Below, piece by piece: positions 36,206 to 47,962 of a stretch of 64,000 nt of DNA. Position 1 is the first letter of the stretch; the number at the start of each line of letters is the position of its first letter. This DNA comes from Tausonia pullulans (Eukaryota; Basidiomycota; Tremellomycetes; Cystofilobasidiales; Mrakiaceae): assembly GCA_951802195.1 (NCBI GenBank), contig OX637630.1, forward strand, positions 868,001 to 932,000. The letters are read 5' to 3'. The notes below the pieces were generated by a model, which was not told where the DNA came from, ran no database searches, and was given only the letters and a program-made list of their open reading frames with translations. Both the position numbers and the translations under genes were made by a program.

Positions 36206-36543
36206 GTCCGAACCGATGAGCGCTACCTTTGTACACCTGGTTGACGCGTAGATCGACAGGGCGGCGCTATCGTTTTGATAACCGAGGAGGTGATAGAGAA
36301 TGAGAGGGAGGGGAAGGTCTCGCCTCAACCACATCACATTTGCATTTGGCGGCTTCGTACTCCATCGTCATTCCATTCTAGAGCTGTTCCATCCCATCGT
36401 CGGATTTGTATTAGATGCGGGTATTCTTCCTTGAAGATCTGAGCCCTTCAGTCAAACCCTCAAGTTGTTTTGGCCAGGAACGAGCGCGTCAAATCGCCTC
36501 CCTGTCCATCCTGTGGCAACCGACGACGTGTCCTGTCAGTCAA
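36206..36543. other. Convergent intergenic region
   Basis: 338 bp between the stop codons of the Ser-rich hypothetical and the GH5 enzyme. Probably the two 3' UTRs; nothing else seen. Confidence 0.5.
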
Positions 36544-39500
36544 TCACATGACGCACTTTCGATCTTTCTTTGGAGGAGAACTTACAAAACGCCTGATCGT
36601 CACCGAATAAATCTTCCTACCTCTCCCGCCCTCCTTGTCCGCGCCTGAGATAGGCGTCCACCTCCACTTAAGCCACTGACCGTTCCCAACTGCCTCAAAC
36701 TCCACATTCCCCTCCCCCCCCTTCAGCTCGACTTGCAAGCTCACATCGAACCTCGGCATTGGCCATCGCTCCTCTTGATCGGCGCTCGGTCGACTCACCA
36801 CACGAAGCCTCTCGACGGTCCGAGCTCCTCCTGCTCGGAACTCATGGACGACTCTTGAACCGTCGTCCTCCATCTGCCTTCCATCTAGCGGTTCGGCATT
36901 TTCCTCCTTTCCTCCCTCTATCTCCTTCTTCTGGTCTTCCGCTCTGCCCTGCTGTTGCGCGAAATGCAAAAGCGGAACAAACACGACCGTCCACCTCCCC
37001 TCCTCCTTGACCTCCCCCTGGTTCTGAGCCTCCTCTTCCTCATCAATTTCCATCGTCACCGACGCGTGTGCGATGGAGAACTCGAGCGACAAGCACCTCC
37101 CGGCGAGATAGAGCGGGTAGGGTCGGGAGAAGGCGCGGGGAGCGCGGGCACCGTGCGTTAGGAGGGAGAGATAGTCGGTTGGTGGGTTCGGGTCGGAGGT
37201 GATGGGGTTGGGAGGATGGAGGGTGAGATAATCGGAGGAGGAAAAGATGGAAAGGTCTTCGCCATTCTATTGTTGAGGGTACAGCGAGTAATCGGATAGG
37301 AGTCAGTGAGGATATGGGTCCGGAGACTGGATATAAATCGTACCCATCCGTCGCCGAGCTCCTTCGTGTTGCGAGGCTGTCACGCGAAGACGAGCCGATC
37401 AGACGAAGCGCATGAAGAGTTACCCCCTTCCCCCCCCCCCCTCCTCGCCATCCCAACCCTCTTATTCTTACTCACCTCGTAAGCCCAAATAAACCAACCC
37501 AGGAGGTTCTTCCCGTCCATCGCGTTGAGCGCCCCATCGAGTGCCTTCTCCTGCTGATGATAGTCGCTCGACGTTTCTCCTTTTCCAAGGCCAAAGAGGA
37601 CGTCGTTCTTCTTGAAGTCGAAGGGGACGCCGCATTCACCGATGACGCTGGGGTAGATGTTCTCGCCTGGAAGGGCAAGGGCGGGTATCGGTTAGTCACG
37701 AGCAGGCGAAATAGAGCGGCTGCTGGCAAGGATGAACCGTTTCTTGAGTGGGAGGAGAAGCCCTCATCTGGCTGAGTGTCTGACAGAGAGAGCGTCTGGA
37801 TCTGTGAGCGCATCGAGCCGCGGATCTAGATCGGTAGAGATGTAGAATCAACTGCTGCTCCGTGTAAAGCCACTCGATGAGATATAGGATTCACGCTGTC
37901 CAGTCCAAACTTGGACGCCTTCAAAGTGTTTGTCGTCTTACGCAGGAGCCCGACCGCGTCCGCGTTGAAGCTGTGGAGTCTCTTATTCAGGAGCGTGAGC
38001 CCGTCCTTAATTCGTCTCAGCAGATGTCAGCGCTGCCCTATTTTCATCTTGACATGGGCGCTGCACTCACGTAGTAATGAGGCGAAAGTGCAACTCGTCC
38101 ACCCTGATCGTTCTCATCGAGCGACGGAGGAGTTGAGAAGACCGGCTGCGGGGTTGCAGTTCATTGTGTCAGCCAAAATGTCTGTCTGTCTCGAAGACTT
38201 GATTGACTGACAGGGTTAATGAACGCGATGGACAGCGGGTGGGCGTTACGGATCCGGTCGTTCCAGAGCTTCCAGTGCGGCGCGTAACAATCCTGGAGAA
38301 AATCAATCGGCTTGACGTTGGTGTCGTCTCCCTCCGTCCTGTAGGGGTCTCGCTCGAAGTAGGCGGGCTTGAGGAGGGCTCCATCAGCGACATCCCACCT
38401 GAAACCCAAGGTCTCCTTCAGTCTCAGTCCGCTCTTGAGGGAGATGTTCTCTTGACTCACACGCCATGCAACCCCCAAACACATGTTCCCAACGTCCATC
38501 CAGGGTCTCTCCTCCACCCCCACTGGCTCACGCCCTCCGGCTCCGCCTCAGGCGCCAGCCACGCCTTGCGACCCTTAGGGTCGATGGTAGCATGCCCCGA
38601 TTTCCGAGAGCCAGAGAGCCCAAACTTGTACGTCTTGACCCGGATGGATGAGCCCATGCCGAGTTGGAAGGCCTGGAGGGGGGAGGGGGTTGGGCCCTTC
38701 CTATGAAGAGAGGAGTTTAGGATCTTGGTCAGCAGAACGTGAGGGGAAGAGAGAACTTAACAGACTGACTTAAAGGTCTGCTTCTTTGCGATTGAGCCGA
38801 GGTCATCAAGGCCGATGAATCCCTCCGATGGTTCGTTTCTGCGGACGAATCGACGTCAGCGTAACCCTTTGTTCCAAGCGAAGGGAGAAGTGGCGAGCTC
38901 ACATGGAATCCCAGCCAATGACAGTAACGTCATTGAGCTTCCCGTCTTCTGAAATCCGGTCGGCCAGTCTGTACCAGATCGGTTAGATTTCAGCAGTCGG
39001 CTCTGTAGATGGCGGCGGCATCCGATTCACCGTCCGAATGCTCCAAGATATTTCTCCGTGAGCCAGTCCTGGATGTTGACGCCATCGATAATGCACTTGG
39101 GTGCAAACATGCGGCCGGCGAAGAAGAGAGTGAAGATAGTGGCGCAAGCGAGGCGGAAGCCGTTGGTCTGCCAGATCTGGGTGTCGGCGCGGTCGCACTT
39201 TTCTTCAGTTTCCTTCTTACAGACAATCCAGAGATACAAGGGCTCACCATGTCAGGCCACTCTTCATCGGGCGTCTCACCGTCGTTCCCGTTCCAAGACC
39301 CATGGCAGATGGCAGCTTTGGCAAGAGGCCGGAGATCAGACCCAACGACAAGGCGATCGGCATACATCTCCTCACCTTGCGTTGCCTGAAAGTTGGCTGG
39401 GTCAAGTCCACAAGCATTCAATGTCCAAAACGGGGCGCCTGAACCTCCGCTCGCTCGAGACCACTGCGAAGAGACAGGCTTCGTCTTAGCCATTGAGCGC

Positions 39501-40312
39501 TCTCAGGCCGAAGTAGTGGTGGGAATTATGGGACACACGCAGTCCTGATGCGGGTCCATGAGGACTCGAAATCCGTGATCCTGCAGGTGATGAAGCAAGT
39601 TGATGAGGTACGTGATGTACTCTTCATCGTAAATACCTCTGCAAAGGGTGTGAAGAGTTATCAGTTATCGCCATTAGGCCGTGCGCGCTGACAAGACCAG
39701 AGCACCCACGGTCCACTGTGTTCGATTGCTTCCCACTGGAGACAGAGCTTGCATCAGCGTAGTAGAGCGATAAGCACAAGGACAGTCTGGATTCACAGCT
39801 ACGGCCATCCGAATGCATGTGAACCCCCAGCTTGAATCGAAGGCTTGTCAGCAAACACTGCTGACCCCCCCTTTCCATCCTTTCTCACAGGGCGAAAAAA
39901 AGACCCACCCTTTGAGTCTCTCAAGATGCGTATCAAGCTCGTTGTTGAGTTTGAGCGGGACGCCAACGAAGGAAACCCGCGAGGCCGTTTCCTTGGAGGA
40001 AGGGTCCCCGAGGTGGAACGTCGCGTTGTGGGAGGGCTGGTCGAGCGGGCTCTTACCGCAGAGATTGACCCCTCGAAGGATGACGGTCCGGCGTTGGGAG
40101 TCCCTGGGGGAAAGAGGAAGAGCACGCAGAGACAAACCAGGGGGGAGAGCGAAGGCGAGGGAGTTGGAGAACGTGTTGAGACATGATCGGAGTTGAGCGA
40201 AGTGTAACAATAAGACCAAGCTGCTCTCTTATCCTCGTCCTCACTGAAAGGTTCGCTGGGCCGTCCGGAGAGCGTAGTCTGGTAGATTACCGTCTGACCA
40301 TTTGGGTGCCAT
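36544..40312 (-). CDS. EGH1: GH5 steryl-beta-glucosidase / glucosylceramidase (EGCrP2, Sgl1, Egh1 type)
   Basis: A family-5 glycoside hydrolase of the fungal group that removes glucose from ergosteryl glucoside or glucosylceramide. Eighteen exons (40245-40312, 39909-40103, 39797-39830, 39710-39735, 39539-39638, 39376-39463, 39248-39315, 39031-39176, 38903-38968, 38770-38838, 38461-38700, 38212-38398, 38071-38145, 37895-38005, 37738-37825, 37476-37666, 37344-37376, 36544-37266) give 835 residues, the usual family size, with all phases closing. Signatures: [61 protein letters not shown], the acid/base Glu in [18 protein letters not shown], and the nucleophile Glu in [10 protein letters not shown]. 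No signal peptide, as in the cytosolic members. The donor after FSSHSRNG is the weakest site. Whether sterol or sphingolipid glucoside is the substrate cannot be told from sequence. Confidence 0.93.
37430..37441. repeat. Poly-C run (12 C) inside a GH5 intron
   Basis: Twelve cytosines on the plus strand, i.e. a G run in the intron at 37377-37475 of the minus-strand GH5 gene, close to the upstream part of that intron's 3' half. Confidence 0.7.
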
Positions 40313-40761
40313 GGCTGCAGGAAGGAAGATGTGCTGGAAAGAAGGGTGTGCTGGATGGAGGGGAGAGAAGGCAAACTGCTGTCTTGCTCTTCCCCAGAGC
40401 TGGCCCGTCATCTTCCCCGTGAGTTGCTGTATGACGTTTTTCTCTGTCGGTTTCCAATGCCGAGGCTCAACACTAGCAACTCCGGTTCCTGCTTCTTCCC
40501 GTCTCGCTTCCACTACCCGCAGGCCATGTTTGGCTCGCAGCTAATGAGCCCGGAGCAGGCTCCGCTAAGAAGAATCCCGCGAAAAAGAAGCGAGCGAGGG
40601 AAGAGAAGAGCTGCATGGACTTTGGATGACCTATCGGAGGTCTCCGGTCAACCGCGGCGGCCTCGCTTCTCTCCTATCATCCGACGACCACCCGCAAGTG
40701 AGCGTTGACCTTTACCCAGCCCGCCAACTCTGACAGACCGGCAAGCACAACATTCAAAGCC
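40313..40761. promoter_or_regulatory. Divergent promoter region, GH5 / membrane protein
   Basis: 449 bp between opposed starts. No TATA box or repeat recognised; an open frame across part of it (40331-40708) has no motif. Confidence 0.4.
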
Positions 40762-42236
40762 ATGTCCACCTTCGAGAAGACTCCCGTCGCGCCCGTGGCA
40801 GCGGTCTCTCCTCCTCTCTCTCCCACCACGTATTTTGTCGTCACCCGCCGCGAGGAAGAATCGCCCAAGAAGCGGTTCTGGAAGTCCTTATTGGCAGCCA
40901 CGATCCTCTACTTCATCCTCAAGACCTTCATCTACAGCGCTCTAGTGGCCAATGTGAGGAGCCCCAGCGAGGGCGGCGACTGGGTTTGTATTTGGGCGCG
41001 CTCTCCGCTCCGGCATCCTAGCCACTGATCCTACAACTCTCACAGCTCCCTGACTCGCTCCCCGAGGAGGACGGCCATCTACTCGTCCCCATCCACTGGG
41101 GCCAGCCTCACCCCTTCGAAGGTGACGGCCGCGGCGCCTCGACGACGCCTCACCTCTCCTCAATTTCGAAGCCTCTGCACCTCGACCCTTCGGCGAGTCG
41201 GCATTTCTTTAAGGTCCTCGGACCCCAGTCGATTGGACGGGTCAACTTCACTCACTCGGAGGACACAGATGATGTGGTCGTACGCGTTCGGGCAATCTGG
41301 AAAGAGGAGGACTCGCCGTACATTGCGCTCAATGCTACGGAGGGCGGCGTCTATGGCGAGGCCGAGGATGGATCCGCTGGGTTTGCACTTCTGGTCAGTG
41401 ATAGAAGTTGATATTGGCAACACAGAGGCGTTAGCTCATCCCGGCGACAATCGATGCAGACCCCCAAGTCGGAGGTCCCCTCGAACCCGCACCACTCTAC
41501 CAAGGGTTCCTCCGTCCACTTCCACATCGACGTCGTCTTCCCAACATACAACCCTTCCTTCCGCGTCGAGTTTCTGGGAGCAGTCTTCGCCGTCTATCTG
41601 GGGCTCGATGAGCCTGTGCAGGAGCTCAACGTGGCGATCAAGACTGGGTCTGTCGACGTTGAGGTAAGCCGCTCAGTGTATCGCCACCGTTTCCGTAAGT
41701 GACAGAAGCCTGATCTGCCACCCAACTATGCACTCCAGGACTCGCTCACCGCCTCCATCATCAATATCTCGAGCTATTTCGGGTCCATCACAGGTGCTTT
41801 CAAGACGCGCTCGAGCCTTCATCTCAGCACCGAGGCCGGTTCGATCACATCCGAAGTCTCCCTCCTCCCGTCCTCCTCCCCTTACGACGTCGACCTCTCC
41901 TCGTCCGCCGGAAACATCACCGCCACCTTCGTCTCCCAGCCGCTCCATTCGACCCTCCGCGCCAAGCTTACCTCCAACATCGGCTGTGTCACCGCCCATC
42001 TCTCCGAGGACGGGTTTGAGGGCTCGTTCGAGGCGTCCTCGACAATTGGCAAGGTCGAGAGTGTCGAGTCGAGCTGGAGAAGGGGTAGGATGGTTGAGGT
42101 CCACGAGGAGCCGGGAAGGTGGCCTCTTGGTGGAGGAAAGACGTGGGGCATCGTGAGGTGGTGGCCGATTGGTGGGAAGGGGGATGGAAATGTGGTGGTG
42201 AAGAGCACGGTCGGCGCTGTCAAGGTCACCCTCTGA
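40762..42236 (+). CDS. Single-pass membrane protein with DUF4097-like beta-rich ectodomain
   Basis: Four exons (40762-40953, 41046-41393, 41460-41663, 41739-42236) encode 413 residues, all in phase. A cytosolic N-terminus (about 40 residues, Pro-rich then basic EESPKKRFWK) precedes one hydrophobic segment at about 43-62 (LLAATILYFILKTFIYSALV), giving a type II topology by the positive-inside rule. The C-terminal half repeats a beta-strand pattern (SIINISSYFGSITGAFKTRS, LHLSTEAGSITSEVSLL, DLSSSAGNITATFVSQ, LTSNIGCVTAHL) like DUF4097-type beta-helix/adhesin domains found in many fungal hypotheticals. The function is unknown. It is divergent from the GH5 glucosidase and followed by the sirtuin after 236 bp. 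Confidence 0.85.
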
Positions 42237-42472
42237 GGATAATAGTTGCTCGCCCATTTTCTTCCATCATGATGTCTTTTTCAACGTCGTTTGCTTTAGC
42301 TCGTCTTGAGATCGTCTTTTTTTTACTATTAAAGGTAAATTTTCGCAATTACCGTCACCTTAGAAACGCTGTAGATCGGCGTGACGCGGTCACCTCCGCG
42401 CGACATCGTCGAGAATCGAGGTCGCCTTCTGTCACTCATCGATCACCCGTGCCTCTTCTTACCTTCCCCAGC

Positions 42473-44277
42473 ATGGTTCGCATATCCATACCTACCCTTC
42501 CAGCTCCTTCACTCCTCAATCCGCTCCCGCCAAACCCACTCGCACATCTCACAGCATCGACGGCATCGGCCCACCTTGCCCAGTTTCTCGCTTCCGGCCG
42601 GGGGAGGACGATGCTTCTCACGGGCGCCGGCGTTAGTGTCGATTCGGGGATCAGGGCCTATCGCGGGAAGGAAGGGTGAGTAGGAGGATAATCTGACTGG
42701 CAGGCAGAACGGGGACGAAGGGAGGAATGGGGGGCTGACGGACGTGTGTGTCTTGATGTTGTATATGTGCGCGCGCCGATGGGGGGTCGGGAATGATAGC
42801 CACTACACGTTGAATCAGAACTTTCGACCAGTATATTACGGCGTAGGTGCTTTGGTCTGACGTATCTTGAAGTAGGGGTGGACTGACGGCTTTCTCTTTG
42901 TCTCTCCCATGTTCTCGATCTTTTTGGACCCATGGGCTATGCTTCGATGACGTTGACGTCTCGTGTTCTTAGGAGCTCATCGACCCAAGCGAACGCGGAG
43001 ATGACTTCCGGAGGCGGTATTGGAGCAGGTGAGTGGGGTCTGGTTCTCTGCCACGACGACGATCGAAAGTCCAATGGGACGTCGAGGTGTCGATCGACGT
43101 CCTGTCGTCTTGGACTCAACCGGCTCATCTCTCGCACTCGCTGACCTTCGATCTTCCAGAGGTTACATGGGCTGGCCTCCTGTCCGAGATGCTGCTCCGA
43201 ATCCGACTCACTACGGCATTGCGGCACTCATGTGGATGAGGCTCTGCCAGGACCTGATCACCCAGAACGTCAGCCCTCATTCTCCTTGTACATCGACAGG
43301 TTCTTACCCCTCCTCGATTCCACGGACAGGTTGATGGTCTCCACGTAAAGGCCTCCCCTTATTCTCTTGAGGAGACCAACGCTCGCATCCTCGCCCTCCA
43401 CGGTACGCTCCACCTGGTTCACTGCAACAACGGCCACCAAGTCTCGCGCGAGAACTTCCAATCGACGCTCAGCGAGCTCAATCCGACATGGAAGGCGTTT
43501 GCGGACGAGGCGGCGAGGACCAAGACCGAGCCGAGGACAAACCCGGATGGAGACGTCGACTTGGGCGGGGTCTCATATGACTCGTTCAAAGTTCCGAGTT
43601 GCGAGACGTGTGGCGGTATTGTGGGTCTCGACGAACGTGATGCCCGATTTTCGACTGAGACTGACCTCCTCACGCTTGCACGCTGATTTTAGCTCAAGCC
43701 GGACGTTGTATTCTTTGGAGAGAGCATCGCTGACTCGGTGAAGCAGCGGGCGTACGTGGCACTTCTTTCTTTTTTCTGCTGTACCGGACCTGACCCCCTT
43801 ACTTCTCCTCTAGTTCCCAAGCCGTCGCCAACAGTTCTCAAGTACTGGTCCTCGGCTCCTCACTGGCGACGTACAGTGCCTTTCGGTACGTTCCCCTTCT
43901 CATCGTCGTTGTGTGCACTCGATTTCAGCATCGACTGACTTGCATACGGACGCAACAGACTTATCAAGCAAGCCCGAGAAGAGGGCAAACCTGTTCTCCT
44001 CCTCTCACTCGGCCCAACACGCGCCGATGCACTCGAGGGCATCGAGAAGATTGAGCTTCCTGCAGGGCCGGTCCTCGCTGGGGCGCTGCAGCTGCTCGTC
44101 GGGTGAGTCCCCGTTTGAAGTTAGATTTCCGATTGGCAGAGGAGACCTGACCAAGCGCTCACGATCAGGGAGGGCACGGTGCACAAGGAGGACGAAATGC
44201 TTATACGACTGATGCGGAGCGGGGTCATCAAGAGCGCCGACGAGCGCGGTGGGACGCGCCATACGCGCCAGGATTGA
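42473..44277 (+). CDS. NAD-dependent deacylase, class II (SIRT4-like) sirtuin
   Basis: A sirtuin that couples lysine deacylation or ADP-ribosyl transfer to NAD, probably mitochondrial. Nine exons (42473-42675, 42800-42842, 42973-43028, 43160-43268, 43330-43620, 43693-43751, 43814-43885, 43959-44102, 44169-44277) encode 361 residues in phase. Motifs: LLTGAGVSVDSGIRAYRG (NAD site), LITQNVDGLH, the catalytic His in LALHGTLHLVHC, CETCGG of the zinc site, LKPDVVFFGESI, and VLVLGSSLATYSAFRLI. The first zinc pair is not CxxC but HCNNGH (C-x3-H), as I believe is common in fungal SIRT4-like proteins. The N-terminus (MVRISIPTLPAPSLL) is weakly presequence-like. It converges on Mrp51 with 65 bp between stops. 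Confidence 0.93.
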
Positions 44278-44342
44278 TGTTTGTCTCTATCAAGTTGCTT
44301 GAGTGAGCGCGTACGTGTTTGCTTTCAAAGTCATGCAATCCT

Positions 44343-47300
44343 CTAGAGCTTTCGGAGGAGATCGTCGGTCCGTGCCTGCGACTGAGACCTCGCCATACCG
44401 AGCGAGCCTGCAAATCCACCACCCCTTGACCCAAACACTGGTGCCTTCGCCTGCGGAGCGATGTTTCTTCCGGCGACCCACCCACGCGAGCCGAGAACGA
44501 TGTGGCCCCGACGGTGAGCCTCGAGGTGGAAGGGAACGATCGACCGCTTGGCCTCGAGTGAGCCGAGACCCTCCGTCTTGGCCTTGGCGAGCGCCTTGCG
44601 CTGGGGAGCCGTGAGCGAGGGAATGGTGCCCCTGGGAGTGACAGAGACACGCAGAGGCGGGAGCTGGAGTGGGTGGAAGTTGGGTCCCTTGTTGATGAAC
44701 TCTGGAGCGACGGGCAAACGCTCGCCCTTGCGCTGGACGACCGTCGGAGCCTCCCGGATTGAGGCCGACGAGACGCGGAAGGTGTGCTTGCCTGCGTTGG
44801 GGTCCCGCTTGGCCGTCTTGGACGCCGCGTTCGTCTTCTCACCCTCCTCGGCGATCCGCCACTCATTCTGGTGGTCGAGGCCGAGGTCGACGGGCTCGAG
44901 TCCGCTGTCTGCAGAGCGACCGTACCCGGTTGAGCTGTGGGCCGAGGTGACGACACCTCCAACGATGGCCGTAGAGAGCTTGGCCCCACGGCTCTGAGGA
45001 GTCTCGCCCATGTAGAGACCGGGGACCGCCGGAGATCGCGTTTCGACCTCGAACCGAGTTGGGAGGGAGTACTGGAGACCTCCCGTTGGATGCCGGTTGC
45101 CGATGGCGCGCTCAAGACCGTGGTGAACCTCGGTCGAGCGCCTAGCCGGCCGAAGAGCCTCAGGCTCATCACGGAGGACCTGGCGAAGGAAGCGGCTCGA
45201 CTCGCGGGCGGGAGAGAGTTCCTCAACGCCGGCCAGACCGTACGAGGAGAAGACACGTCCAGCGAGAGGGCCCGCCTCGGTGGTGTCCTCCTCGGAGAAA
45301 CCGGCGAGCTGACGGTGTCGTCGCATGCGCATCTGGTTAAACGAGGCCGAAAGGTGTCGGCGGTAGGCAGGCTGAAGCCGCTTTATGTTGCTGAGGTACG
45401 CGGAGAACTCCTCAGGCGTCATAGCCTCGACGTCCGGAAGCTCAGGCAGCGGTTGGGAGTCCCGGCCAAAGTTGTCGGTTTGAGGGTTGGCGGCATCCGC
45501 GGGAGCGGGTACCTCGGCAGGCGGTTCAGGCACGGAGTGGTACTCAGATTCAAGAATGAACTGTTGGAGCGTCTTTCCCTGTTCCTCGAGAGACTGAAAC
45601 GGAAGTACGAGATCAGCGGTCCTCGATCAACATCTACATGATGGATGCACGCACCTTGAGGTGGGCACTCCACTCCTGCTTCGTCGCGTCCTCGTCCCAA
45701 AGGCGGTCTCCGATCTTTGAAAGCGAAACAGACAGCCAGAGTCAGCACAAACATTCTGCGAAGCGCGGCTCACTACATACCTGAATGACGGCAAGCTCCC
45801 GTTCAGCCTTGACCTGCGACCACTCCTCGACGTCCCGGCCGGGGATCTCCTCCTTGAGAAGCCAATCCGGGAACTGAGCGCGGGCCTTGTGCCAGAGGAA
45901 CGTCTTGAGGGCGCGGTGGTACGTGTCGAGCTTTTCATCGACGACGTGGGCCCGGATCGAGCGCCACTCCCCGATGGGTGTTCGCTCGCGGAACGAGTAG
46001 TCGACAATCTCCTGCCACTCGCGCTCAGGAGACACCTGCGGCGCGTCCAGAACGGCGTAGAGGTCCTTGGAGTGAGCGGGTTCGGCCTGCTCCGGCTCTG
46101 GGTAGAAGCTCGTCTGGCCGTCGGAGGGCGAGGCGATCGCTTTGCTGTCGGATTCAGCCGAGAACGAACCATTGGCCGGGGGGGAGTTGAGGAGCTGGGT
46201 GGGAATCTAGAAACAGGGACAGAGTTCCAGCTTGCTCAGTGACGTCGCTCATTAATACGAAGACAGGACAAAGCGCGCTGCAACTCACAGGAGGCGTGGG
46301 CTCCTGGAGAAACTCTTCCTTGGCATGAGCCAGCCGGCGAACATTGCGGAGCTCAAACTCCCAAGAGTTCGCGTTCTGCTTCCATTCTGAGATGGTGAGA
46401 CCCCGCTCGGCAGCGAGCGCCTCAAGCGCGGTCCAGTCCTCCTCGAACGAGGTGTTGGCCGGTCGGGATCCGGCAGCCTCGAGCTCGTAGTCGCGCTCGC
46501 AGAGGAGTCTGGCGCGAGCGTCAGCCTCGCCAAGGCTAGCCTCAATGAGAGCGCTCGCCTTCTCCCAGGCCGAGTAAGGAAGCTTCATCAAGCGGAGCTG
46601 GGTGCCGATCCGAGACCACTCCTTGATGTTGGGGAGACGTGACTTGAGCACTTCATACGCGAGCTTGACTTCGTCCTTGGTGAAGGGAAGGTCGACGAGT
46701 CGAGACCAGTAGGAGGCGAAAAGAGGGTGAGCTTGAATCCGCTGGTAGGCGGTGATGAGTTCTTGATCACTAAGCGTCGAGTGATTGGCGACCTCGAAAC
46801 CAGACGACGGAACGGAAATTGTAGCCGAGGGGGAGTTAGACGAGGCCGGCTCAGCAGCGAGGGAGATCTCGTGAAGGACGGGCTCGGAGGAGGAGGTGGA
46901 AGCGTCCGAAGGGAGGTCGAACGAGACGTAGAGTTTGCCGTCGACGCGAATGAGCGAGTCGATGAGCTCGTTGACAGTCCGGTCGAGGAAGAAGCCCTGA
47001 ATCTGATTGTCGCCTCGCGTCGGCCGGGGGAACTTGGCCTGGATGAAGTGGTCATAGTACTTCGCCTCGTGCCGCTTGGAAACAACCTCGTTGGCGACCT
47101 CGATCCGACCGGCTTGATCCTGCCAGACATCCTGGACGCCGTCGTTGCTTGCCCACGAGGGCTCCGCCGGGTTCGGCACAAAGCGGGCAGCGATGCCCTC
47201 GCCTCCCCACTGCCTGATGAAGCGCGCTGACTTCTCCGCCGACTTCCAGACGGCGAGGCCGAGCGACGAGTCGACCTCGGGTGCCGTCAGGTTGCGGATG

Positions 47301-47962
47301 ATGCTCCGAGGTCCAACGGCGCGCTTGCCGTTGTTGTTGGGGATCGTGTGCTTGAGTCCAAAGTCTCCCCGCTTGGAGGCCGCCCAAGGCGTCGTCAGGA
47401 CCTGGCCGACCGATTGCTGATACGTGGCGAATTTGGACCGACGGAACAGCTCCTTGCTGTCGGGTATAAGAAAGAAAGGGGAAGGTAAGTCAGGGCTAAT
47501 CTAATGAGCAGGTACGTCAAGCTATCCGCTTGAAGCCGGATTCCAAAGCCAAAAGCCTCTGCGTTTCCTCTCGAGGGCTGCTTGAAGACAGGATCTCGTG
47601 ATCTGGCGAGCCTTCGCTCGATCGAGGAGGGGGAGTGGACGAATCGCCCGAGCTTGGACGCGCGACGCCGTTGAGAGCGATTCGCGACCCTATGCTGGCG
47701 TTGCGTTAGCGGTACAAGCGAGTACTGCTACTAGTCGATGAAAGGTACAGCAGACAGAGCTAGGACACTCGAAGCGCCCTCCCTCGCCAGGTCGGCCCGA
47801 CGCGATCAACCCGAGAAAGCATCGAAGTACGGAAAAGTCGGGGCACGCGCCCTGAGAATGGACGACCCTATATCCACTAGCGCTGTACACTTCAGAACAA
47901 CGCGAGGGGGGAAGCAGAACGTACAAGGAAGTGGAACCGATGTTGTTACGGGCCTGCGACAT
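44343..47962 (-). CDS. MRP51: Mrp51-family mitochondrial small-subunit protein, strongly extended
   Basis: Mrp51 (bS1m) is a small-subunit mitoribosomal protein involved with mRNA leaders. Exons 46289-47456, 45781-46206, 45655-45714 and 44343-45593 are firm; a first exon at 47925-47962 (MSQARNNIGSTS) joined by a 468-nt intron is the best phase-compatible start but uncertain. The model has 980 residues. The N-terminal block fits the family: LFRRSKFATYQQSVGQVLTT, KRGDFGLKHTIPNNN, IIRNLTAPEVD and WKSAEKSARFIRQWGGEG. The remaining ~850 residues have several ordered, Trp- and Lys-rich segments (EKYY-like HEAKYYDHFIQAKFPRP, YHRALKTFLWHKARAQFP) and a basic Arg/Gly-rich end. Yeast Mrp51 is about 340 residues, so this is a long form. 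Family assignment is by pattern only. Confidence 0.7.

Noticed and set aside
40050-40056. gtaaga donor after VNLCG in the GH5 gene
   Set aside because: Using it would remove the conserved SFVGVPLKL block; reading through gives a continuous family match, so it is probably not a splice site.
44228-45256. 342-codon minus-strand open frame
   Set aside because: Out-of-frame shadow of the last Mrp51-like exon; Arg/Ser/Pro-rich with no domain.
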